A stretch of DNA of 13,064 nucleotides, taken from positions 1 through 13,064 of the forward strand of contig DDPN01000011.1 in NCBI GenBank assembly GCA_002342205.1. The letters run 5' to 3'. This document shows positions 1-6,115 of this stretch, piece by piece. Numbering within the stretch: the stretch's first letter is position 1; each line of letters opens with the position of its first letter. The notes under the pieces are model-generated. The model saw only the letters and a list, made by a program, of their open reading frames with translations. It did not search any database and was not told where the DNA came from. This stretch comes from Chitinophagaceae bacterium UBA2467 (GTDB taxonomy: Bacteria; Bacteroidota; Bacteroidia; Chitinophagales; Chitinophagaceae). The position numbers were made by a program, and so were the translations under genes.

Positions 1-3
1 AAT

Positions 4-21
4 GTTATTTTCTAAAATAAC
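4..21 (-). terminator. AT-rich hairpin downstream of the tRNA
   Basis: An 8-bp perfect inverted repeat (GTTATTTT / AAAATAAC) with a 2-nt centre lies 4 bp past the 3' end of the minus-strand tRNA. In RNA the loop would open to about 4 nt. Its position suits a 3'-end or terminator structure, but it has no G/C clamp and the sequence beyond it is cut off by the window edge. The terminator role is inferred from position only. Confidence 0.35.
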
Positions 22-25
22 AGGG

Positions 26-99
26 TACCGGGGAGCAGACTTGAACTGCCGACCTCAGGGTTATGAATCCTGTGCTCTAACCAGCTGAGCTACCCCGGC
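26..99 (-). tRNA. tRNA-Met (anticodon CAT), probably elongator
   Basis: The minus strand folds into a complete cloverleaf of 74 nt including the discriminator A and without an encoded CCA. The acceptor arms are GCCGGGG and CCCCGGT, so the first pair is G-U. The D arm has TAGCTCAG and GGTTAGAGC, the anticodon loop is TTCATAA with CAT at positions 34-36, and the T loop is TTCAAGT. The anticodon stem (CAGGA / CCCTG) has an A-C mismatch next to the loop and lacks the three G-C pairs of initiator tRNA, so it is not tRNA-fMet. A CAT anticodon could also belong to tRNA-Ile with lysidine. Elongator Met is favoured from overall resemblance, and sequence alone does not settle it. Confidence 0.93.
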
Positions 100-117
100 A
101 TTCCCATTTTGGGGGCG

Positions 118-125
118 TAAAGATA
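118..125 (-). promoter_or_regulatory. Possible -7 element for the tRNA gene
   Basis: The minus strand reads TATCTTTA, one base off the Bacteroidota -7 consensus TAnnTTTG, ending 18 bp before the tRNA 5' end. TTGAC further upstream (positions 152 to 148) could serve as the -33 element, although the spacing is a little long and it lies inside the end of the neighbouring gene. Suggestive only. Confidence 0.3.
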
Positions 126-131
126 GCAATT

Positions 132-1544
132 TTACGTGGACTGAGCCGTCAATTTACGAAGGTGTTCTACCAGCTCTGGATTTACCAGGTATTCAAAAAA
201 CCGTTTATCAGATTCACTCCGAATATTCTGAATCAGCATTTCTTTTCCCTTGCTGATCAGTAAATATTTCTCATTGATCTTATTAATGATCTCGCTCCTA
301 ACTTTTTTCTGCATACCATGGTTTTTGTCCTTTAAACCAAGTACATAATTGATTTCTGGAATCGTAGCTGTTTTACCGATTTTATGTTTTGATAAAAGAA
401 GAGAAAGCAGTGCAAGTTCTGTACCCGTAAAGGGGGCCTCCTGTTTAACCAATTCCTCATCACCAACTATTTGTCTTTTAGGTTGACGAAACTGGATAAA
501 AAAGAAAATTGCAAGCACGATAACAAGAGCGGCCAATAAAATCAACTCTTTTGTATGAAAGGTTTTTTTCCAAATGGCTTGCCCTTCATAGTTAAATTTG
601 GAAAGATCAATACGAGTGGAATCATAAAGACCATTCACAGGATTTGTCCAGTACACATACTCTCCATTCCAATAGCGCAACATGTAACGTTGTATTCGAA
701 GTAGGGTTTGTCCTAATGTAGGATCAAAAGTCACTTTGACTTGATTATTTAAAAAGTCAACCCAATAAACTCTGTTGATATAGACAAGTAACAACCCCTT
801 TTCAGATTGAAATATGTGAATCGCATATTTCATAGTTTGATATACCTGCTCATCGAGTTGCCCGAGGTGTTCCCACTTAAGAGTTTTAAAATCTAAGCGA
901 TGGCTGTTAAAATCAATATCATCATCCTCTTTGAGCATCGTGAGCCCATCATTTCGAACTTCTTGGTAGGGTACATAGAGAAAATTTTGGGCAGAGTCAA
1001 CCCAGGTAACATATCCATCCGATATTACATTAGGAGGAAATATCTCCTTATCCAATTCAACGATATCCCATTCCTTGTCCCGGAAATTAAATTTTCGCAA
1101 CAAGCCATTATTTTTCCAAAAACCATACCCACCGAAATCAAAAATCTGATTATTATGAGCAAACAAGAAAGAGCCAATGTTGTAGTAAATATTGACGGTA
1201 TGATCAATTCGCTTAAACAACAGAATTGAGTCTTTTAATGAGGAGTTATCAAGCTTATAAATTCTACCCGTATTATATACGTGAAAAAAGAAGCCAGCCG
1301 ATGGAAGTGAGATAAACTCTCCAGCGTTAGCAAATGGACTCCCCGCTTTGTTTGAAGCATACAACTTAATGTCCCCGGAATAAACAGCAGAATGGTTGTA
1401 TTTCTTTTTTAGTAGATCAAGAAAAAATGGGTTACTCTTTATAAAAATTGTAGAGTCATCTGCAAACTGCGCAGCACATTTTACTGTAAAAAGCAGTAAA
1501 ACTAGTTTTAGAGAGAGTATTTTAATTATAGTATTGATATACAG
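132..1544 (-). CDS. Putative membrane sensor: kelch-like propeller, one TM helix, winged-helix-like tail
   Basis: I do not recognise a named gene. With a CTG start at 1544 the product is 470 residues. Residues 1-26 form a signal peptide (KLVLLLFTVKCAAQ, cleavage near CAAQ/F). Residues about 75-330 are rich in aromatic beta-strand sequence with kelch-like units (FDFGGYGFW followed by FNFRDKEW; LDFKTLKWEHLG), suggesting a periplasmic beta-propeller. Residues about 333-351 (LILLAALVIVLAIFFFIQF) are one transmembrane helix followed by basic RQPKRQ, so the C terminus is cytoplasmic. Residues about 372-442 look like a small helical winged-helix-type domain (TGTELALLSLLLSK, TIPEINYVLGL, QKKVRSEIINKINEKY). 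The design resembles Bacteroidota one-component transmembrane regulators; DNA binding is inference. The start is uncertain: the frame is open from 1643, but its only ATG, GTG or TTG is a TTG at 1364, which would remove the signal peptide. CTG at 1544 or ATT at 1526 fit better. Confidence 0.7.
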   Translation of the reverse strand: MYINTIIKILSLKLVLLLFTVKCAAQFADDSTIFIKSNPFFLDLLKKKYNHSAVYSGDIKLYASNKAGSPFANAGEFISLPSAGFFFHVYNTGRIYKLDNSSLKDSILLFKRIDHTVNIYYNIGSFLFAHNNQIFDFGGYGFWKNNGLLRKFNFRDKEWDIVELDKEIFPPNVISDGYVTWVDSAQNFLYVPYQEVRNDGLTMLKEDDDIDFNSHRLDFKTLKWEHLGQLDEQVYQTMKYAIHIFQSEKGLLLVYINRVYWVDFLNNQVKVTFDPTLGQTLLRIQRYMLRYWNGEYVYWTNPVNGLYDSTRIDLSKFNYEGQAIWKKTFHTKELILLAALVIVLAIFFFIQFRQPKRQIVGDEELVKQEAPFTGTELALLSLLLSKHKIGKTATIPEINYVLGLKDKNHGMQKKVRSEIINKINEKYLLISKGKEMLIQNIRSESDKRFFEYLVNPELVEHLRKLTAQST

Positions 1545-1577
1545 TTTATTAAATAGGTTATTAACCTGTTTAATAAA
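1545..1577. promoter_or_regulatory. 33-bp near-perfect palindrome upstream of the kelch-like gene
   Basis: Two 16-bp arms, TTTATTAAATAGGTTA and TAACCTGTTTAATAAA, flank a single central T. Fifteen of the sixteen pairs match; the exception is T1554/G1568. The core AGGTTA-T-TAACCT is perfect. One end abuts the CTG start candidate of the minus-strand membrane protein. A one-base centre fits a dimeric protein-binding operator better than an RNA hairpin, though a hairpin with a larger loop could also form. The regulator is unknown. Confidence 0.5.
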
Positions 1578-1728
1578 AATACTACTTTCACTTGAAATTA
1601 GGAAATAACCTGTAACAGTACCCGTTTCAGTACTGATTTTGACTTAGTAAATCCTAAGAAACATAATTTCAGCTCTCGATCCCTAAGTGGGGGCCCTCAT
1701 TAACCTTTACCTTATCCAATTTTGTCAT
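1578..1728. other. Intergenic stretch without a recognisable gene
   Basis: This lies between the kelch-like gene and the hairpin downstream of the MBL hydrolase gene. The minus-strand frame of the kelch-like protein stays open up to the stop complement at 1644-1646 but offers no usual start codon. The sequence CAGTAC occurs twice (1616-1621 and 1628-1633). No exact TAnnTTTG was seen on the minus strand, so the promoter of the kelch-like gene is not identified. Confidence 0.5.
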
Positions 1729-1757
1729 ACCCCTCCAGGTTCAAAGCCTTGAGGGGT
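1729..1757. terminator. Terminator-like hairpin after the MBL hydrolase gene
   Basis: ACCCCTC pairs with GAGGGGT (7 bp), and after one mismatch AGG pairs with CCT, leaving a 7-nt loop. It begins 6 bp past the stop codon of the minus-strand MBL gene, where a transcription end is expected. The T-rich tract (1758-1765) is on the plus-strand 3' side, so the textbook orientation is plus, although no plus-strand gene precedes it. I read it as the 3'-end hairpin of the minus-strand gene, possibly bidirectional. Confidence 0.6.
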
Positions 1758-1763
1758 TATTTT

Positions 1764-3170
1764 TTAGCCCAGTTTAAAAGTACTGTGCAGCTCAGGGATT
1801 TCAACCAGCGGGAACCCCTTTTTGTGTAAGCGCTCTGCAAAGTCAACCTGAACAGGATATTCACCATGTACTAAAAAGAGTTGAGCAACCGCAGCAGGGT
1901 TTTGAACAGCCAGCCACTGGCAAAGGTCCTCATAATCCCCGTGTGCACTCATACTGGGAATTGCGCCAATTGCTGCATGTACTTCATGCATAACCCCGTA
2001 AATGGAGACCTCTTTTCTGCCAGCTAATAACCGACCACCCAAAGAATGAGGCTCACAGTAACCGGTAAAGAGTATGCCATTTCTTGAGTTTTCGATATTA
2101 TTACTGATATGGTGCTTCACCCTGCCTGCATCTGCCATCCCACTTGCCGAAATAATAACCATAGGTCCGTTGATAAAATTCAATTGTTTTGACTGTTCAA
2201 CGGTTCTGATATAATGAAGACCCGGAAAATCAAAGGGATCCTGGTCACTTTCCATCACTTTTTGAATGGTTCGATTAAAATAATTTGGATAGCGCTTCAC
2301 GATTTCAGTGGCTTCGATGCTCAGTGGGCTATCAACATAATATGGTACGGGCGGCAGCCTTCGCTCGATCTCCAATTGGTTTAATTGATACAAAAGTTCC
2401 TGTGTTCGTCCTACGCTAAAAGCCGGGATAATGAGTTTGCCACTTTTTTGAATGCAAATTTTTTCTATCCACTCCAGTAACATTTCTGGCGTAGAAGTGT
2501 GCATGGGATGCAACTTATTACCGTACGTTGACTCTAAAATAATGACATCGGCAGGTGGAAAAGCTGCAGGTGAGCGGAGAATAGCGTCTCTATACCTTCC
2601 TAAATCGCCACTAAAGCTTAGCCTTTTTTGCTCTTTTTTTTCAGTTGTAATTTTTAAATGCACTGCTGCACTTCCAATAATATGTCCTGCATCTGTGAAT
2701 TGTGCGTCTATTCCTTCTAATACATTGAACCAAGTATCATATTCGGCCGTTGAGAAATAAGCAAAAGAAGCCTGCGCCTGCTCTTTGGTATACAAGGGAT
2801 AAAGCAGCGGTTGGTTTAGTTGTTTCCTTCGCTTATTCGAATAACGGATTTCATCTTCCTGAATCTGCGCTGAATCTTCCAATAATACCATCGCCAGTTC
2901 GCGTGTAGCAGGGGTGCACCAAATTCTACCTCTGAAACCTTCCTCCACTAATTTTGGAATCAGTCCTGCATGATCAATATGCGCGTGGCTTAAAATCATG
3001 GCATCAACTTTTGCCGGGTCAAATCCAAATGTTCTGTTGAGTTTATCTGTGTCTTTTCCCAATCCTTGAAACAAACCACAGTCAAGTAACAATCGCTTAC
3101 CGGTTGGCAGTTCAATTAAATGCTTTGAACCGGTGACCGTTCTGGCGGCCCCATGAAAACTAATCTTCAT
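1764..3170 (-). CDS. MBL-fold, beta-CASP family metallo-hydrolase (putative RNase)
   Basis: A 468-residue metallo-beta-lactamase-fold protein of the beta-CASP group, whose members (CPSF-73, RNase J and bacterial relatives) cut RNA with two zinc ions. Visible signatures are SHAHIDHAG (H62, H64, D66, H67), DAGHIIGSA (H163), SGDLGR (D189), ESTYGN at 213-218, PAFSVGRTQELL at 249-260 in the beta-CASP insert, SASGMADAGRVKHH at 341-354, SAHGDY (H410) and LVHGE (H435). All metal ligands appear present, so it should be active. It is full length for the stand-alone bacterial form and has no signal peptide, so it is cytoplasmic. The ATG at 3170 leads straight into the conserved TVTGSKHLIEL start of the fold. 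It is 84 bp from lysA, so co-transcription is possible but not shown. The RNA substrate is unknown. Confidence 0.93.
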   Translation of the reverse strand: MKISFHGAARTVTGSKHLIELPTGKRLLLDCGLFQGLGKDTDKLNRTFGFDPAKVDAMILSHAHIDHAGLIPKLVEEGFRGRIWCTPATRELAMVLLEDSAQIQEDEIRYSNKRRKQLNQPLLYPLYTKEQAQASFAYFSTAEYDTWFNVLEGIDAQFTDAGHIIGSAAVHLKITTEKKEQKRLSFSGDLGRYRDAILRSPAAFPPADVIILESTYGNKLHPMHTSTPEMLLEWIEKICIQKSGKLIIPAFSVGRTQELLYQLNQLEIERRLPPVPYYVDSPLSIEATEIVKRYPNYFNRTIQKVMESDQDPFDFPGLHYIRTVEQSKQLNFINGPMVIISASGMADAGRVKHHISNNIENSRNGILFTGYCEPHSLGGRLLAGRKEVSIYGVMHEVHAAIGAIPSMSAHGDYEDLCQWLAVQNPAAVAQLFLVHGEYPVQVDFAERLHKKGFPLVEIPELHSTFKLG

Positions 3171-3231
3171 GACAAAAAATTTAAAGTAATAGTAAGTTAA
3201 CCCTTTCTCTCAAAGGAGGAGATGATTTGGG

Positions 3232-3256
3232 AACGATTCATTGATGTCAAATCGTT
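3232..3256 (-). repeat. Inverted repeat overlapping the lysA stop codon
   Basis: AACGATT (3232-3238) and AATCGTT (3250-3256) form a perfect 7-bp inverted repeat with an 11-nt loop, starting inside the lysA stop codon. No T tract follows on the minus strand, so a terminator role is weak. It could equally be a 3'-end stabilising hairpin or chance. Confidence 0.3.
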
Positions 3257-4463
3257 AATAATTCTCCTGGGTGCGAATCAGATCTTCTAATGTCTCCCGC
3301 CTTCTGATTAACTGAAGCTGACCATCCTTGTAAAGCACTTCGGCGGGTCTAAATCGAGCATTGTATTGTGAGGACATCTCAAAACCATAGGCACCTGCAT
3401 TTTTGATTACGAGAATATCACCTTCTCTTACTTCGGGCAACTCTCGATCCGCACCTAGCGTATCCGTTTCGCAAATATTTCCAACTACTTGATATTTTTT
3501 TAAAGAACCTGTTGGATTACTGCAATTCTCTATTACATGATACGCGTCATAGAGCATCGGACGTATCAAATGGTTAAGTCCAGTATCCACCCCCGCAAAA
3601 GAATAAGGGCCATTATTTTTGATCACATTCACTTTGGTCAATAAATACCCCGACTCACAAACTAAAAACTTACCTGGTTCAAACCATACCTGTAATGACT
3701 GCCCGGTTTGCTGAGCGTGCAAAGCAACTATGTCACGTAAGGAATTACTAATTTCTACTAGATCAGTCCCTTTTTCAGAGGGATGATAAGGAACCTTAAA
3801 GCCTCCTCCAAGGTCAATTACTTTTAAATGCGGAAAAGAGGGTGCCAGTGACAATAAAAAATGGACGCCCTGAATAAAAACGCTGGCCTCCTTGATCTCA
3901 CTCCCTGTATGAATATGCAAGGTGTGAATACGAATATCATATTGACGAACCAATTCAAGAATACGGTCAAGCTGTTCTACAGGAATTCCAAATTTACTAT
4001 CTGCATGCCCAGTTGAAATTTTCAAATTCCCTCCCGCCATGATATTAGGACGCAGTCGCAATCCGAGTGGGTAGGAATTACCATACTTCTTTCCAAATTT
4101 CTCCAGCGCAGACAAACTATCCACATTTACAAAAGCTCCCAATGAAACCGCTTCTTCAATTTCTGAAAAATCAACGCTATTGGAAGTATATAAAATTTGA
4201 CCTGACTGAAAGCCTGCAAGCTGTGCTAATTTTAATTCATTGATGGAACTACAATCTACAGAGCAGCCGAGTGAAAGAATATGTTTTAAAATGTGTTGAT
4301 TAGTGAGTGCCTTAGCTGCATAAAAAAAGCGTGCATCACAACCAGCAAACGCAGCTTTCAATTTTGCATATTGTTCGCTGATCTGATTAGCGTCATAGCA
4401 ATACAAAGGAGTTCCGTAGCGGTTAGCAGCTTCGAGTAATACTTGAGGAGATAACTGAGACAT
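3255..4463 (-). CDS. lysA: Diaminopimelate decarboxylase
   Basis: LysA removes CO2 from meso-diaminopimelate to make L-lysine, the last step of the DAP pathway, using pyridoxal phosphate in the cytoplasm. The 402-residue product has the fold-type III PLP pattern: FFYAAKALTN with the cofactor lysine K51, HIHTGSEIKE at 183-192, DLGGGF (phosphate-binding glycines, 217-222), EPGKFLVCESG at 262-272, NICETDTLG at 329-337 (a CESD-like substrate motif with T for S) and the C-terminal AGAYGFEMSSQYNARFRP at 356-373. The last two sets favour a DAP decarboxylase over ornithine or arginine decarboxylases. The ATG at 4463 is 18 bp beyond the scpB stop, so the two are almost certainly co-transcribed. No other lysine-pathway gene is nearby. 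Length is normal. Confidence 0.96.
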   Translation of the reverse strand: MSQLSPQVLLEAANRYGTPLYCYDANQISEQYAKLKAAFAGCDARFFYAAKALTNQHILKHILSLGCSVDCSSINELKLAQLAGFQSGQILYTSNSVDFSEIEEAVSLGAFVNVDSLSALEKFGKKYGNSYPLGLRLRPNIMAGGNLKISTGHADSKFGIPVEQLDRILELVRQYDIRIHTLHIHTGSEIKEASVFIQGVHFLLSLAPSFPHLKVIDLGGGFKVPYHPSEKGTDLVEISNSLRDIVALHAQQTGQSLQVWFEPGKFLVCESGYLLTKVNVIKNNGPYSFAGVDTGLNHLIRPMLYDAYHVIENCSNPTGSLKKYQVVGNICETDTLGADRELPEVREGDILVIKNAGAYGFEMSSQYNARFRPAEVLYKDGQLQLIRRRETLEDLIRTQENY

Positions 4464-4481
4464 GAAACGAAGATAACAAGA

Positions 4482-5114
4482 TCAGCTTTCTTCTTCGGAG
4501 GTTGCTGTTGAATCAGCAGAGGTTTCGTCGATGGAAGAGACAATCGTAGGTTCTACCAACTGTTCAGCAAGTACCTCTTTAATCTTTGGAAGGTCTTCGG
4601 CAGAATTAATTCCAAAGTAATCCATAAAGTTTCTGGAGGTGGAATACACCAATGGATGACCTGGCAACTTTTCATTGCGACCAGATATAACGATCAATTC
4701 CTTCTCTAATAATTTTTGTACCGCATAATCCGAACTCACCCCGCGAATGGACTCTATTTCGCCTTTTGTAACGGGTTGTTTATAGGCAATAATGGAGAGT
4801 GTTTCTAAAGAAGCAGGAGACAGACGCTTCAAAAACTTGTCTCCATTGAGCTGGGCAATTGTTTTGTGAAATTCTTTCTTAGAGAGAAACTGCCATCCCC
4901 CTCCACTTTGAACCACTTCAAAGGGATAAAACTCAGAAGAATATTTTTCAACGATCCCTTCTATAGCAGCTTCTACCTGATCCATGGTTGTACGATCTTC
5001 CAAAAAACCTAATGCGTTATTGACATATTCAGTCAATTCCAACGTGGTCAATGGACGATCACTTGCAAAAATCAACGCTTCAACGTGAGGGATAATATGG
5101 GATAGTTCAGGCAT
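4482..5114 (-). CDS. scpB: Segregation and condensation protein B
   Basis: ScpB binds the kleisin ScpA and, with SMC, forms the bacterial condensin that compacts and segregates the chromosome. The 210-residue product has two winged-helix domains (about 8-85 and 95-170). The diagnostic segment runs from LSPASLETLSIIAYKQPVT (98-116) through KGEIESIRGV (117-126), followed by LPGHPLVYSTSRNFMDYFGI at 150-169. The C-terminal 40 residues are acidic and serine/threonine-rich, probably disordered, and typical of the family. The ATG at 5114 starts just before the conserved HVEALIFAS helix. It lies between atpG (63-bp gap) and lysA (18-bp gap), so it heads or sits inside a minus-strand transcript. scpA and smc are not in the window. 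Confidence 0.95.
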   Translation of the reverse strand: MPELSHIIPHVEALIFASDRPLTTLELTEYVNNALGFLEDRTTMDQVEAAIEGIVEKYSSEFYPFEVVQSGGGWQFLSKKEFHKTIAQLNGDKFLKRLSPASLETLSIIAYKQPVTKGEIESIRGVSSDYAVQKLLEKELIVISGRNEKLPGHPLVYSTSRNFMDYFGINSAEDLPKIKEVLAEQLVEPTIVSSIDETSADSTATSEEES

Positions 5115-5177
5115 AATTAAGTTCTTGAAAATACAAAGAAGAGCGAATGAATCACAATAAAATTCTGCACAATCGAA

Positions 5178-6059
5178 TTAACCCTGCAACGCCGCTGCAC
5201 CACTAACGATTTCCGTCAACTCGGTTGTAATAGCAGCTTGACGAGCTCTATTATAAGAGATCTTCAAGGAACGGAGCATTTCATTGGCATTTTCGCTAGC
5301 CTTATCCATCGCTGTCATGCGGGCTCCATGCTCAGAGGCATTGGAATCCAATACAGCTTTGTACAGTTGCGTGTTCAAAATGCGGGGCATCAATTCAGCC
5401 ACCAAAGTGTTTTTTTCGGGATCAAAAATGAAATCGGCTTGTGTAGCCCCTGCTTGTTTCTCAGTACGAGGTATTGGCAGATAACGTTCTACAACAAAAC
5501 GCTGAGTGGCTGCATTTTTGAATTGGCTGTAAACAATTTCAACCACATCAAACTCTTTATTCAAAAAGGCCTGACGGGCAGCCGCAGCAGCTTCCTGCAC
5601 ACGTTCAAAACTAAGTTGCAAGAAAATATCCTTAAAGGCTGCATTGGTTTTGTAGTTGGCCTTTGACAAATTCTCAAAAGCTTTCTTTCCAATGTTCCAA
5701 ATAGTGACATTCCCCTTTTTGTACTGATCGACATACTTTTCAGCGATAGTCGATTTAGTCAACTTAACCACATTGGCATTAAAAGCACCCGCTAACCCAC
5801 GATCGCTACTGATTACGATCAATAGCACCTTTTCAACCGGTCTTTCAGCTGCAAGGGCCATTTCAGCTCCGGCCTCACTACTACTCACAATATTGGAAAG
5901 CATTTCCTGCAATTTTTGAGCGTAAGGACGCATCTGTACGATCGCATCCTGTGCACGACGTAATTTGGCCGCACTGACCATCTTCATCGCCTTAGTGATT
6001 TGCTGGGTGCTTTGAACCGACTTGATCCGATTTCTTACTTCTTTGAGCTGGCCTGCCAT
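5178..6059 (-). CDS. atpG: F1F0 ATP synthase gamma subunit
   Basis: The gamma subunit is the rotating central stalk of the F1 part of ATP synthase, at the inner face of the cytoplasmic membrane. The 293-residue product has the conserved N-terminal coiled-coil helix (MAGQLKEVRNRIKSVQST, then ITKAMKMVSAAKLRRAQ), the SDRGLAGAFN loop at 85-94, and the conserved C-terminal helix with ARMTAMDKASENANEM and SLKISYNRARQAAITTELTE, ending in SGAAALQG. I chose the ATG at 6059: it gives the standard MAGQL start, whereas a seven-residue extension would need a TTG at 6080 inside the promoter region. It is divergent from secA and 63 bp upstream of scpB. No other atp gene adjoins it, so it is separated from the rest of the ATP synthase genes. 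Confidence 0.97.
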   Translation of the reverse strand: MAGQLKEVRNRIKSVQSTQQITKAMKMVSAAKLRRAQDAIVQMRPYAQKLQEMLSNIVSSSEAGAEMALAAERPVEKVLLIVISSDRGLAGAFNANVVKLTKSTIAEKYVDQYKKGNVTIWNIGKKAFENLSKANYKTNAAFKDIFLQLSFERVQEAAAAARQAFLNKEFDVVEIVYSQFKNAATQRFVVERYLPIPRTEKQAGATQADFIFDPEKNTLVAELMPRILNTQLYKAVLDSNASEHGARMTAMDKASENANEMLRSLKISYNRARQAAITTELTEIVSGAAALQG

Positions 6060-6077
6060 AGGTGCTTGTTTGGGGTG

Positions 6078-6085
6078 CAAATTTA
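6078..6085 (-). promoter_or_regulatory. -7 promoter element for atpG
   Basis: The minus strand reads TAAATTTG, an exact match to the Bacteroidota -7 consensus TAnnTTTG, 18 bp upstream of the atpG ATG. No clear TTTG/TTG -33 box is visible at the usual distance. The implied leader is only about 10-15 nt. Confidence 0.5.
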
Positions 6086-6100
6086 GGGGTTTTTTTGGCT

Positions 6101-6108
6101 TATCTTTG
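6101..6108 (+). promoter_or_regulatory. -7 promoter element for secA
   Basis: TATCTTTG is an exact match to TAnnTTTG and ends 7 bp before the secA ATG at 6116. Transcription from it would start at or within a few bases of the start codon, giving a nearly leaderless mRNA. A TTTG at 6069-6072 is the only -33-like box seen, and its 28-bp spacing is too long to be convincing. Confidence 0.5.
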
Positions 6109-6115
6109 CCGCCCT

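Noticed and set aside
26..99. Possible integration of a mobile element at the tRNA gene
   Set aside because: The tRNA is intact, and no integrase, direct repeat of its 3' end or foreign gene block is visible beside it. The element could only lie left of the window.
900..1229. Plus-strand 109-codon open frame antisense to the kelch-like gene
   Set aside because: The opposite strand carries a longer frame with a signal peptide, TM helix and repeats. The plus-strand product has no recognisable domain.
1396..1608. Plus-strand 70-codon open frame
   Set aside because: It covers the signal-peptide region of the minus-strand membrane protein and the palindrome. Its product has no family features.
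1669..1728. 19-codon minus-strand open frame beginning at the ATG complement 1726-1728, just after the MBL gene hairpin
   Set aside because: Too short and featureless to call; open frames of this size are expected by chance.
1764..5114. MBL hydrolase, lysA and scpB as a functional cluster
   Set aside because: Their roles (RNA processing, lysine synthesis, chromosome condensation) do not connect. Shared strand and spacing suggest co-transcription at most.
6060..6080. N-terminal extensions of AtpG (TTG at 6080) and SecA (GTG at 6062)
   Set aside because: Both would run through the divergent promoter region, and the internal ATGs at 6059 and 6116 give the standard family starts.
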